From: Dryas octopetala
Taxonomy: Eukaryota; Streptophyta; Magnoliopsida; Rosales; Rosaceae
Length of the DNA: 64,000 nt
Direction: 5' to 3'
NCBI GenBank assembly: GCA_963921425.1
Contig: OY992834.1
Location: forward strand, 5,766,001-5,830,000
A program made the translations under genes and the position numbers. Below the pieces are notes generated by a model. That model made no database searches. It saw nothing but the letters and a program-made list of their open reading frames with translations, and was not told where the DNA came from. Positions 53,863 through 64,000 of the stretch are shown here, piece by piece (the first letter of the stretch is position 1; each line of letters begins with the position of its first letter).

Positions 53863-56149
53863 TTTCTTCAATAATAATAAGCTTTCTTTTCTCTTTTCTT
53901 AAGCTCACCAAAATTGAAATTAAAGCCTTTTTCGTTAGGGTCCCTATAAATACCTGCAATAACGGCTATGGAACCGGTATAGCCGGTTGCCAGTTAAAAT
54001 CACAGTGTTCGTCTGTGGGGCCAGTGAGGAGTGGACGAGCGGTTTTGATCTTGTCGATGCCAGATGTCGGTCGCTTTACAGCACATGAGCGGGACCAGTA
54101 GTTCGTCCCGGTACGGCCACGTTTGTGGTGGTGATGAATTCTTATCTACGGCTGAATCGGCAATCCGGGCACGAGGAGATTTAGGATCGCCGTCCAACTG
54201 ACGTGGCGGGTCCCGCTTCATCGGATTGTATATGTTCTTGGATCCAGTAAAACCTCGTGCGCGCGAAATGGCAGCGGAGTTTCTGGATTGGGCCGAACCG
54301 ACTTTTACTATTCAAAATCAAGAGGGCTTTTCGTAGTGTATTAGGGGGTCCATGGATTAAAATTTGTCGGCTATGGTGTCCCACGAGTACCTTTGTTTTC
54401 AATGTATTATATATATTTTTTGTACTTGCCCAAAAAAAAAAAAACATATATATTATTTTTCGCAGTACGGATGTATATATAATATACCCAACGCATTTCT
54501 CTCTCACATTTATTTGCTTGTAATTAGAAAAATAGAGATAATATCTGCAATGTTTGGAAGACCGAACAATTATCAATTTGGCTGATTTTTTACAAGAACG
54601 ATCATTAAGGATGAACCTAAAAAATGAACAGTCCCGATCATTAAATTTTCCGCTTTATGATGAGCGGGTGGTTAGGTGAGTGAGAAATTCTCCACTCTAT
54701 ATATATATATATACTCATTAAATTACAAATTTTCTTCTCCACAAAAGATAAGACCAACTTTATAACGTGTGTAATTAATCGTGTTAGAGACTTGTTAGAT
54801 CATAAAAGTATGAATGTGAATATATTTTATGTCATTATGTTTATATACATACGATTTAGATATCTAGAGATTGAGTTGCATCCCAGCCATTAACTTACAT
54901 TTTTTTCTCATCTCCTACTAACAACTAGTTAATTTATGAATCTGCGTTTAACTTCTCTAAGTTAGTTGATGATATAGAAATTTAGACATTTATTTCAAAA
55001 CTAATTGACAATAAGAGGAGTAATTCAAACCCTTATAAGTTACTAAGTAATATTATAATTTACTAACGTGGAAAAACATTCAACATTCTCATAGATAATT
55101 ACTGATTAATTTTCACTATCTTCAATCAAATTAGACCGAAGATGCCCATGCAATAGAAAGCCGGAATAAAATAAGTCCAAAACATGAAATCATTTCAAAT
55201 CATCATGAAAATTGGTTAGTGGTCCTAATTACTATTTAGAGTGGAAATGTGCATGTCCATACATGTATTATTAATCCTGCAAGAGATTGAATAACGACCT
55301 TAATTTATTTGGTTGGCTTTTTCTTCTTTATTTTTGGGCAGATTGTGTAAGAAATCACGCAAATTAATGTTTGGGTTGGTTGTTTATGATCGGCTTCTTC
55401 GTCATGGCGTAAAGGCAAAACAATCACGTGAAAGTGAGGTTTATTGAAAGAAATAAAGTCATTTTAATGAAGCTTTTTGACTTAATCTGAGAGGATATTA
55501 TGAAGAAATTTAATTGCTATTTATGAACTACAAGCTAATTCGCTGTATGCCGACAAAGGACTACATCAGTTTCTCTGTTATTATTGGACCGACCAATTCT
55601 TAGATACTATTAATTGCAGCTTTCTTTTATCATCAACCATTTTGCATCATTTGCATGATTGATGTTTGCACCAAAGCCACCCTTCACTACAGCCTTTATG
55701 CAGTTGGATCTTAACTAAGGCCCAATATGATCATGCAACTGAGAGTGTAAACTAGTTCATACAGCCTTTCATAGTTTTAAGGACTTACCGATACCATCAG
55801 ACCTTAATCTATACTCTGGTCCTACTGAAAGGCTGCATGCATATCCACCTAAGAAATGACTGTATGAGTGTCCCTAGTCCACCCCATTTACCAAAACAAA
55901 AAATTTAAAAAGATAAATTGAAAATGGAGAACCAATCAAATAGGCTATGGAATTGGAAATTGTCATGCAGCATCAACAAGGATCACACAGAGAAATGGAC
56001 CAATATTAGTGCAGAAAGTGTCACTTATCTTCACATTTCCTTTGCAATTTCATCTTGAAACAAAAATACAATTCATATATGAAACTGTGAAGCAGATACA
56101 ATAATTTTGCTATCAGTATGTGTGATCAGGGCCTAACCCTTTTCATAAA
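53863..56149. other. Intergenic region upstream of TIP and downstream of CrRLK1L
   Basis: 53863-54250 is the TIP promoter side and is GC-richer. 54250-55900 is AT-rich without recognised genes or repeats beyond a short (TA)n near 54700. 55900-56149 is probably 3' UTR of the receptor kinase. Confidence 0.5.
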
Positions 56150-58678
56150 CTATCTTCCCCTTGGATTCATTAATTGTGAAAACACTGCACTTGATGTTGC
56201 ATCAGATTCTTGGTCACTAGCACCATCCCCATGGCCATTTTCAATTTGGGGTAGCCATTCTGGAATTTCTGGGATGCAATTTGCACTATTCTCAGCTGAA
56301 ACAATTTGTATAGAAATAGAAGTCTCTTGTAGTTGAAGAGCATACTCCAAATTCCACAACACATCTCCCATTGTAGGCCTCTCAACCCCATATTCACCCA
56401 AGCACTTCTCTGCTGTCTCAACAAATTTTCTCAAGGATTCAAGGCTGACAGGTCCTACAAGATTGGGGTCTATTATCTTCTCTAGTTTTCCCTTCTTTTT
56501 CCAGTTCGTGGCCCATTCAGCTATATTAACCTGCTCTCTAGGGAGTGCAGGATTTATAGGCGGCCGAGCACATAAGACCTCTAACAGAACTACTCCAAAA
56601 GAGTACACATCTGACTTCTCTGTGAGTTGCTGGCGGCGATAGTAATCTGGATCAAGATAACCAAAGCTACCCTTCACTGCAGTACTTACGTGTGTTTGAT
56701 CCAATGTAGGGCCTAATTTTGACAATCCAAAATCAGCCACTTTTGCAGTGAGGTTTTCATCAAGAAGTATGTTGGTAGTTTTGACATCACGGTGAATTAT
56801 GCTCTCTGCTGCTCCAGTGTGAAGGTAATGCAACCCCTTTGCAGCTCCAATGCAGATTTCAAGCCTTTGTTTCCAAGGAAGTGGAGGAAGATTCGAACCA
56901 TACAAGTGCTTTCGGAGAGGACCCCCGGCCATGAACTCATAAACAAGGATCATCTCATTGAGTTCCTCACAGTAGCCTATGAGGGAAACTAGATGTCTAT
57001 GCCTGAGCTTTGATAGCATCTCAATTTCTGTCCTGAATTCAGTGAGTCCTTGTTGGGAACGTGGATTTCCGCGCTTTACTGCAATCACAGTCCCATTTTC
57101 TAGCACTCCCCTGTAAACCATTCCAAATCCACCCACCCCCAAAATCAATCTCTCGTTGAAGTTCTTCGTTGCTTCGCGAATGTCTGAGAATGCAAGAATG
57201 CGGCCTAAACTAGGAGAATGTGCTGTGGAAGCAGAACTACCAATGGAAACTTTTGAATCTGAAATTCCCACATGGGTGGGAACTGGCAACCAATCTGAGC
57301 TGTGAGGGTTTGGCTTCTTTTGATGAACTTGGCGCAAATACAAATAGAAAGCAGCAGACATGAGCACCAAAACCACAAGTCCTGCTGAAGAAGAAGAAAT
57401 TGCCAGCAGCATCCACTTTTTCTTGCCAGGAGATTTCGAATTCGTAAATGAATCCCCGTGAAGATTTCCGTCAAGGCTGTCACTAGGATTGCTCATTTTC
57501 ATGATCTCCAAACCATTCAAGATTGCATTGGATTGGAGATCTCTTAGACTAGGAGGACCTACTTGAACCAAAATCCAATCTGACCCCATTGACACATTTG
57601 TCACAAAGTCTACGAAGTAAGCTGCTGTTAACTCCAGTGTCCTGCTTGAGATATCAAAAAATTCTAGAGCAGATTGTTGGTTGATGTACACATTGAAAAC
57701 CAAACGATTGAGAGCCACACTCACAATGTCACAAAAATGCATCCTAATAAGATAGCTGAAGCCATTTTCAACCTCAAATGCCCATGAAATGTTAAATTTC
57801 TGATTGCTGACACGTGCATCCGCCATTTCTTGAGCTGTGGCATAAACCCAATTTGGTGCAATTTCAACAGACACTCCATGAGGGTACTTGATTGAGCTGG
57901 GATTGACTGTGACATTGCGTGCAGATGCAGCATTGAAAAGAAAAGCTTGATCTGGTTCCCATGTCCTCCACAGTGGGTCATTCTTGGGGGTCATCAGATG
58001 TTGGCCTCCCATGTTTATCCTATAAGCTGTCTCCAAAGCTACATGGCTAGGAATATGAACTCCAGGCCCCAATGGGACAGGCATTACTTTGGTACTAGGG
58101 AACTGCCCATTAGGCACAGAAACAACCTCTATCCCATTGATGAATGCAACTGAACCATCCCAAGGGGACAATGTGAGCACCAATTTTTCAGAACTTGTTC
58201 CACCCACTTCAACTACATATTCCTTAACCATTCGCGACATTTTGCCTATTTTTGAAAAAGAGAACCCATGAAGCAGTGTGATTCCATTAGCCACAACAGA
58301 AAAGACTGCAGATTTCAAATTGAAATGTGGGTTCTCAATTGGGTACAAATGCAATCTTAGCCAGTGGCGACCAATCTGCGTAGTGTAAATAGTATAAGCT
58401 GAAGTTTCTCTGAAAACCTGGGCAGAACTATAAAGAATTGAATGGTTTGACATAGTCATTTTGTGTTCTGAAACTGTAATGTGGCTATGCGAAGATAAAA
58501 TGACATGTGGGTTCATAGAGTCAGGCTCAAAAACACGGCCATCATCAAGTTCCAATGCCTTGTTCCCTCCACAATCAATGAAAAATCTGTCTTGTGGAGT
58601 AAAAGAAGCATATACAGAGGATGAGATAGATGAAACACAAAGAATGAAAATCAAGAATATCCCATTTGAATAACCCAT
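56150..58678 (-). CDS. CrRLK1L receptor-like kinase (FERONIA/THESEUS family, At5g24010-like)
   Basis: Plasma-membrane receptor kinase sensing cell-wall state or RALF peptides. Single exon, 842 residues from the Met at 58678 (MGYSNGIFLIFILC, signal peptide); an in-frame upstream Met at 58765 would spoil the signal peptide. The extracellular malectin-like region runs from RFFIDCGGNKALELDDGRVF to about residue 400. A transmembrane helix (MLLAISSSSAGLVVLVLMSA) lies near residue 435. The kinase has LGVGGFGMVYRG, IAVKRG (catalytic Lys), IIHRDVKTTN, DFGLS and GSFGYLDPDYYRRQQLTEKS, all intact, so it is an active RD kinase. Lack of introns is normal for this family. Confidence 0.95.
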   Translation of the reverse strand: MGYSNGIFLIFILCVSSISSSVYASFTPQDRFFIDCGGNKALELDDGRVFEPDSMNPHVILSSHSHITVSEHKMTMSNHSILYSSAQVFRETSAYTIYTTQIGRHWLRLHLYPIENPHFNLKSAVFSVVANGITLLHGFSFSKIGKMSRMVKEYVVEVGGTSSEKLVLTLSPWDGSVAFINGIEVVSVPNGQFPSTKVMPVPLGPGVHIPSHVALETAYRINMGGQHLMTPKNDPLWRTWEPDQAFLFNAASARNVTVNPSSIKYPHGVSVEIAPNWVYATAQEMADARVSNQKFNISWAFEVENGFSYLIRMHFCDIVSVALNRLVFNVYINQQSALEFFDISSRTLELTAAYFVDFVTNVSMGSDWILVQVGPPSLRDLQSNAILNGLEIMKMSNPSDSLDGNLHGDSFTNSKSPGKKKWMLLAISSSSAGLVVLVLMSAAFYLYLRQVHQKKPNPHSSDWLPVPTHVGISDSKVSIGSSASTAHSPSLGRILAFSDIREATKNFNERLILGVGGFGMVYRGVLENGTVIAVKRGNPRSQQGLTEFRTEIEMLSKLRHRHLVSLIGYCEELNEMILVYEFMAGGPLRKHLYGSNLPPLPWKQRLEICIGAAKGLHYLHTGAAESIIHRDVKTTNILLDENLTAKVADFGLSKLGPTLDQTHVSTAVKGSFGYLDPDYYRRQQLTEKSDVYSFGVVLLEVLCARPPINPALPREQVNIAEWATNWKKKGKLEKIIDPNLVGPVSLESLRKFVETAEKCLGEYGVERPTMGDVLWNLEYALQLQETSISIQIVSAENSANCIPEIPEWLPQIENGHGDGASDQESDATSSAVFSQLMNPRGR

Positions 58679-59073
58679 TTTTGTATACAGAAATAAGAAA
58701 TTGATCTCCCTTTGGCTAATGAATATTATAGAACACACAACACAAGTGACAAGACTACATAACAAGTAACTTCATCTCTTTATTCTTTGGAAACTCTGAC
58801 TGTGTTGTATGCACAGCTATTTTGCTTTCCTTATTGAATCATATCAATCACTGGGACATACCCTTTAATCTTTGCATTGATTCTTGTATGTAAATGCTGT
58901 ATATGTGCAGACTTCACCACTGAGAACTGACAGTGAAAACCCATTCTATATTTTTCACAGATTGTAGCATCTGGTTGAAAGACAAATTAAATGAAATTAA
59001 GAAGATCATACCTGGTTCTTCAATCTACTTGGGAAAAAATTAATAATAATAAGGTTGTGATTCTCTGGAAGCA

Positions 59074-59109
<36 letters not shown>

Positions 59110-60201
59110 CACTGAAAAATGAAAAAGAGGTAGTTTGGGGTTGTGTAGAAGGAATCAAGTGATGCTGCTGTTTCCAAGGTCTAGCAAGTGACTGTATGGA
59201 CCGACTCCCCAAAAAGAATATTAAAATACAAATAATTGTCAGATTCAAAGTCGTCTAAGTTTCATAAATGTAATTGTGGGTGTGTTCCTTGAAATCATTA
59301 AAAGCTCTTCCAGAACTCAGATCTTCCCTTTCTTTAAGGCAACGGTCTGCAGATTCCCTGTTTTTTTCTCCTTTTTTTTTTTTTTTCTAATAATTCTGTC
59401 AGTAGATCCCCTGTTGAGTTTTGACCAACTGTATTCTTGTTTCTGCTTTTTTGTTTTTTTAGGTTTAAGAATCAATATTAATTCAATATGTAAATGTAAT
59501 GACACTTAAAGTGAGCTACAAAAAAGCTGGTGCTTAACAGAAGCATGGCATTGTTCAAGTGTGATTTTAAGTTAACAAAGACTAATTAATGTTGCTCACA
59601 TGCCTCTCCTTGATTTAAGTGGTCCTCCTTTTGATGTATTCATAATTCATCCTATGCACAAAGTTTAAGTGAGCGTGACTAACTCTGTCCATTTTTGGAA
59701 ATGGAAATAAAAATTCGGTGCCTAGATTTCTGGTTTGCTGTGACTTGTGACTTGTGACATTATATGAGATTTTGGGAGAATGGATCCCAGAAAGTCCATT
59801 TTTCTGTAAACCACATAAAAATGGGCTTTGAGCCATTCAGGCTCGGCCGGCCCATTTTTTAAGAAATTAGAGTACTAATGAGATTTTTGAGTGGTGTTAA
59901 GACTGAGGGATACCCCTTCTAACAATACATTAATAAGTTTTTCTTTTTTGTTTTTTGGTCGAATAATAAGTTTTTCTTATCAAGCCTGTTATCCTTTCGT
60001 TGGCCAAAAAAAAAAAAGCCTGTTATCCTTTCAGTCACGTGCCTCTCACGTGTAAGAGCTAGCTCTCCGGCCCACTCATCAACTCCTAGCTCTCCCAAGT
60101 CCTAACCCCATCAAAAAGCCAAAACTGCAGGCTTGAGTCTCCACCATCCATCCACTTATAATATATCATGAGTTAGCTAAAGCCACTTCTCACATTCAAA
60201 T
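58679..60201. other. Divergent promoter region between CrRLK1L and PNSL1 genes
   Basis: Minus side: a predicted donor at about 59012 (AACCAG then GTATGA) suggests a 5' UTR intron of the kinase gene. A (GA)n tract at 59078-59106 lies in the leader. Plus side: ACGTG motifs near 60036-60051 and a TATATC stretch at about 60160-60168 lie 35-170 bp before the PNSL1 start. No gene called. Confidence 0.45.
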
Positions 60202-61584
60202 ATGGCAATTTCATCACTCTCATTGAGCTGGGTCTCTACTACCATACCTGACAAGGTACATGCATGCCTAATTAATGTTCACTGATTAATTAAGATTATG
60301 TATGTTCTCTCAAGCTAGAGCTAATAGCTCACTCATGAATTTGATTTTTACTGGTTTCAGCTGAATTTGCCTAATCACAATGAGTTGCCACGAGCTATTA
60401 CTGCACCATTTTCGTGTAAGACCATCACATGCTCAGCAGAGACAGCCTCCATTGATGAAAGTAAGACTACCCATCTCAGTTTTTCTTCAAACCCATCATT
60501 ACTCAATCATTGTGGCATGTAATATTTGGTAGGCACTAAGATTCATTTATTTGACTTTTTCTTTGACTGTGTACTCCTGATGCTAAGATTGGTGTCCTTC
60601 ATGAAATTTAGGCCATAGCAAGAGAAGGCCACTACTCTTAGGAGTTGGAGCACTCACTGCAAGTCTACTTCATGCAAATTCTCTCTTGGCTGAGGAAGTA
60701 CCAGAAAGGTACAGAGCTTTCGTTGACAAAGCAGATGGGTATTCTTATTACTACCCCTATGATTGGAGGGTAAGAAAATAACATTATGCAGAAGCCTAAA
60801 TTTTCTCACACAGAAAAGCTCTTCCTTCACCACAAATAATTTCTATGTTTCATCTTTCAGGACTTTGACTTTAGGGCACATGACTCTGCATTCAAGGACC
60901 GATATATGCAACTGCAAAATGTTAGAGTGAAATTCATACCAACAACTAAAACAGACATCCATGATTTGGGTCCAATGGAAGAGGCAAGTACAATTGCATT
61001 TTTGTGGTGTCTTTACTAGAAAGTGCAAATGGTATTCAACAAGTTGTATCTATTTTGAACAGGTTGTTTCCAATTTGGTGAGACATAAGTTTGCTGCACC
61101 CAACCAAATAGCAGATATAATGGACATGCAGGAGGTTCTATTCTTTATATCATCTTTAAATACAACTGTTGTACCATCCCACTCTAAAATCTTGACGATT
61201 CCTTCATTGGTATCCACTGAATGCAGAGGACCGTAGATGGGAAAAACTATTACACCTTCGAATATGGACTTACATCCCCAAACTTTGCAACCACTTCCTT
61301 TTCAACCATAGCCATTGCAAATGGTAAGTACATCATAATTTGCCGATCAAGCAGTCAGTTATTGTCAGAGAAATGCTATATAACCAATTGTATACAAGCA
61401 TTTCCCCATTTATTGTGTATATTTTCTCATGACCATATTCAAAATTCAATATTACTAACTTGTATGTGCATATCACACAGGGAGATATTACACCCTAATT
61501 GTTGGAGCAAATGAAAGACGATGGAAAAGATACCGCAACCAGCTTAAAGTTGTAGCAGACTCTTTCAGAGTGTTTGATATCTAA
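60202..61584 (+). CDS. PNSL1: Photosynthetic NDH subunit of lumenal location 1 (PsbP-like protein 2)
   Basis: Thylakoid-lumen PsbP-family subunit of the chloroplast NDH complex, which drives cyclic electron flow around photosystem I. Seven exons: 60202-60255, 60361-60460, 60612-60769, 60861-60983, 61063-61134, 61227-61323 and 61481-61584, giving 235 residues. Ser/Thr-rich transit peptide, then a twin-arginine lumen signal (SKRRPLLLGVGALTASLLHA). The mature PsbP domain has ERYRAFVDKADGYSYYYPYD, DSAFKDRYMQLQNVRVKFIP, KNYYTFEYGL, RYYTLIVGANERRW and VVADSFRVF. The intron after exon 4 uses a GC donor (GAG then GCAAGT), required to keep frame. The gene looks intact. Confidence 0.94.
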
Positions 61585-62367
61585 GATTCTAAAATACAAT
61601 GTCTTGAATCAAGGGAATCTCCAATGTGATATCCACGATTCTTTGTCCCCATTAATTTATGAATTCCCATTTACTGTATATATAATTTCTAAGAAATTCA
61701 TTGTAATAATATTTTTTTTTGAGCATTTTCCAGTCAAACAATAGAAAATTCTTGGCACATAGTTCAAATAGTGGAATCAAGCAGGGATAAATGAATAGCA
61801 TTAAATCATCTATATATTTACAAAGGTTACAACAACTTTCTTTCCCTCCTGATTCTTTCTACGTTTTTCACAAATGGAAGAGAGAGAAATAAATTCATCA
61901 CCCAAACTGACAGGAGTAGTCAAAATAAAAATAAAAATAAAATTGAGGGAAAACCCCCACAACACCTCAGTAGACCCTTGAATTGATACCAACTTTCGGC
62001 TTGAAAACAAATTGAATATACCATGGAGACAAAAGCACAAACACCAACCTAACTATGCCTGCCTCCTAAAGAATTAGCCTTTAGCACATCCTCAAAGACC
62101 AACCAAACACCAAAAACCCTATTCCTAAAGCCTACATTTGAACTATATAAACTACAAATCCGCCTCTGCATTCCGCTCCTCATTCTGCTATATGAACATG
62201 GTTACAACCCTTGGCATTCTCATTCTCCCCGGCCCACTCTGGAAATCCCACCAACTGATATTCTAGGATAAGGCCATCAGGTGCAAATTTTTCCAGCAAT
62301 TCAAAATGAGAGAATGAGGACTATACAGATGAACCAAACATTAAATCTCAACAATCAAAGACCCATC
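61585..62367. other. Convergent 3' region between PNSL1 and ABCB genes
   Basis: 3' UTR of PNSL1 (to about 61700) and probable long 3' UTR of the ABCB gene. No gene or repeat recognised. Confidence 0.5.
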
Positions 62368-63597
62368 CTACACAAGTCGATGCTGGCGCAAACCCTTGCC
62401 GAAGTGAGGTTGCATCAAACGGACATACAGACCATTCTTTGCCATTAAAGCATCGTGAGCCCCTTCTTCCACAATTCTCCCTCCATTAAGAACTACAATG
62501 TTGTCAACATGCCTCATCATTGCAGCTCTATGGGCTATCAAAATGGTTGTTTTGTTCCCCATGATTAATGTCTCAAGAGCCTCCTGGACCACTCGGCTTG
62601 ACTCTGACTCGATGGACGAGCTTGCTTCATCCAATAATAAGATGGGAGCATTCTTTAGCACAACACGAGCAATAGCAATTCTCTGTTTCTGTCCTGGGGT
62701 CAAGTCAACACCTCTCATCCCCACAAGTGTGTCATAACCATGAGGCAAACTGCTGATGAAATGGTGAGCATTTGCTATTCGTGCAGCCTCTTTCATCTCA
62801 GCTTCGCTAGCATTGTGCCTTGCATATATTATATTTTCCCTTATCGTTGTTGAGAAAATAATGGGCTCTTGTTGAACAAGACCTAGGTGGTTCCTCAACC
62901 ATCTCAAATTATAGAGTTTCAAATCTCGACCATCCAGTAAAACCTGACCTGCAACTGGATCATAAAATCTCTCAATCAAAGAAATTATAGTGCTCCTTCC
63001 TGACCCTGAAACTCCCACAACAGCTACAGTTTGCCCCCCATTTACTTTGAGACTGAAATTGCTCAGTACCAACAGTTCTGGGCGAGTTGGATAACAGAAA
63101 TCAACGTTTTTCAACTCAATGCTTCCATAGACATTAGGTGGTTTCAATGCTGAGTTTTCATCTGGCTCAATCTTTGGCACTCGATCTATGATTTCAAATA
63201 CTGAAATGAGAGATTTACGTCGTTTAAGTATGTAAGGAGCCAATCCAAAAGGCTCTACCAGAGCAAATGTAGCAAAAGAGAAAACCATATACTCCTTGAG
63301 AGCAGTATTTAAATCCAGATGGTTATTTTTCACGGAGATTGCAGTGTACCAGAGAAGAAGGGCATTACAGGCAAAGAGAAGGAACTGTGAAAAGCCAAAT
63401 GCAAAGCCAATGGCCATTCCATGAAAGAAACTCTGCTTAAATATTTTCTTTAGCTGCAATCTGTAGAGCTCCATTACCTTGTTACCAGCGCAGAATGCCA
63501 CAACAGTGTAGATGTTTCTAACTGCATCCTCAAGAACCAAGGATGCCTTCTTGTGCATCTCCTGAATGCCCCTTGAAAAACCAGCAAGCCATAATTT
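62368..63597 (-). CDS. ABC transporter B family (ABCB6/ABCB20-like), last exon only
   Basis: C-terminal 409 residues of a full-size P-glycoprotein-type plasma-membrane exporter; Arabidopsis ABCB6 and ABCB20 export auxin. The exon begins at acceptor 63597 (KLWLAGFSRGIQ) and includes the end of membrane domain 2 and all of nucleotide-binding domain 2, ending FGKGLRQHRLV. NBD2: Walker A reads GVSGSGRST instead of GxxGxGKST. Q-loop VQQEPIIFS, signature LTPGQKQR (LSGGQ in most ABC proteins; a variant known in this subgroup), Walker B ILLLDEAS, switch His in ILIAHR. Earlier exons lie to the right of the window; the intron fills 63598-64000. Confidence 0.93.
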   Translation of the reverse strand, partial: KLWLAGFSRGIQEMHKKASLVLEDAVRNIYTVVAFCAGNKVMELYRLQLKKIFKQSFFHGMAIGFAFGFSQFLLFACNALLLWYTAISVKNNHLDLNTALKEYMVFSFATFALVEPFGLAPYILKRRKSLISVFEIIDRVPKIEPDENSALKPPNVYGSIELKNVDFCYPTRPELLVLSNFSLKVNGGQTVAVVGVSGSGRSTIISLIERFYDPVAGQVLLDGRDLKLYNLRWLRNHLGLVQQEPIIFSTTIRENIIYARHNASEAEMKEAARIANAHHFISSLPHGYDTLVGMRGVDLTPGQKQRIAIARVVLKNAPILLLDEASSSIESESSRVVQEALETLIMGNKTTILIAHRAAMMRHVDNIVVLNGGRIVEEGAHDALMAKNGLYVRLMQPHFGKGLRQHRLV

Positions 63598-63914
63598 CTG
63601 CAATATTCAAATTGAAAGGTACTAAGGTTTTTTGGTGAAAAAACAGTGGTGCCACATCATTAATCACAAGAACAATGAACAGTAATTCATGCAAATAAAT
63701 AAGCTCAGTCACTTAAAGATTCTCAAAACTATAAAATTCAAATATAGCATTTGACAAATAAATGAAAAATCCAGGAAAATAAATGAATTTTACTAATCAA
63801 CAGAAAGAAGATATAGGAGAAGAAATAACTTCTTTAAACAATACAGAACCCAATCAGACAGCTTTGAGTAACAAGCACAAACTATAAAGCCCTACTTCAG
63901 CCAACAAGGAAGGG

Positions 63915-63962
<48 letters not shown>

Positions 63963-64000
63963 TCTCAACATAAAATCTCCAAAATCATAATTATTTCCTT
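63598..64000 (-). other. ABCB intron (partial) with (GA)n microsatellite
   Basis: Non-coding sequence before the last ABCB exon, with a GA repeat at 63920-63957. No exon seen before the window edge. Confidence 0.7.

Overview
The window is nuclear DNA of a dicot plant, most likely a woody rosid of the Rosaceae/Prunus type. That placing is inferred from protein character, short AT-rich introns and transposon style; no single marker proves it. There are about a dozen protein-coding genes, nearly all split by GT-AG introns, plus gene fragments and transposon remnants. I see no rRNA, tRNA, organellar, viral or bacterial sequence. Exon coordinates were worked out by hand from splice signals and reading-frame continuity.

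Layout. 1-8750: a head-to-tail tandem duplication of a WAT1/MtN21-type (EamA) transporter gene on the minus strand. The left copy is cut by the window edge and the right copy is complete. A 1,994-bp solo LTR with an ATAAG target-site duplication sits upstream of the left copy. 9697-15420: mitochondrial 2-oxoglutarate dehydrogenase E1 (minus). 15950-19850: a cluster of decayed gene pieces (folate-transporter carrier, epoxide hydrolase, BUD13 tail) around an RGGA/HABP4-type RNA-binding gene with a one-base frameshift. 20752-23694: RABE/Rab8-type GTPase (minus). 26894-28500: ribosomal protein uS8/S15a (minus) with a telo-box. 28700-32200: AT-rich spacer with two probable MITEs.

32224-35091: atypical bHLH transcription factor (plus). 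35956-37563: actin-depolymerizing factor (plus). 38620-42573: ALP1-like protein derived from a Harbinger transposase (minus). 44619-47052: PHIP1-like protein with two RRMs and a CCHC knuckle (minus). 47350-48480: a large fold-back element just upstream of it. 50497-52002: F-box/LRR gene (plus). 52725-53862: TIP1;3-type aquaporin (minus). 56150-58678: CrRLK1L (FERONIA-family) receptor kinase (minus). 60202-61584: PNSL1/PsbP-like lumenal protein (plus) with a GC-AG intron. 62368-63597: last exon of an ABCB6/ABCB20-type transporter (minus), with Arg in place of the Walker A Lys.

The genes are unrelated housekeeping and regulatory loci in ordinary plant order; they do not form an operon or one pathway. 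I found no convincing undescribed multi-gene system. The points most worth a second look are the solo LTR with its paralogous empty site, the fold-back element, the substituted catalytic residues in the ABCB and ALP1 proteins, the RGGA frameshift and the pseudogene cluster.
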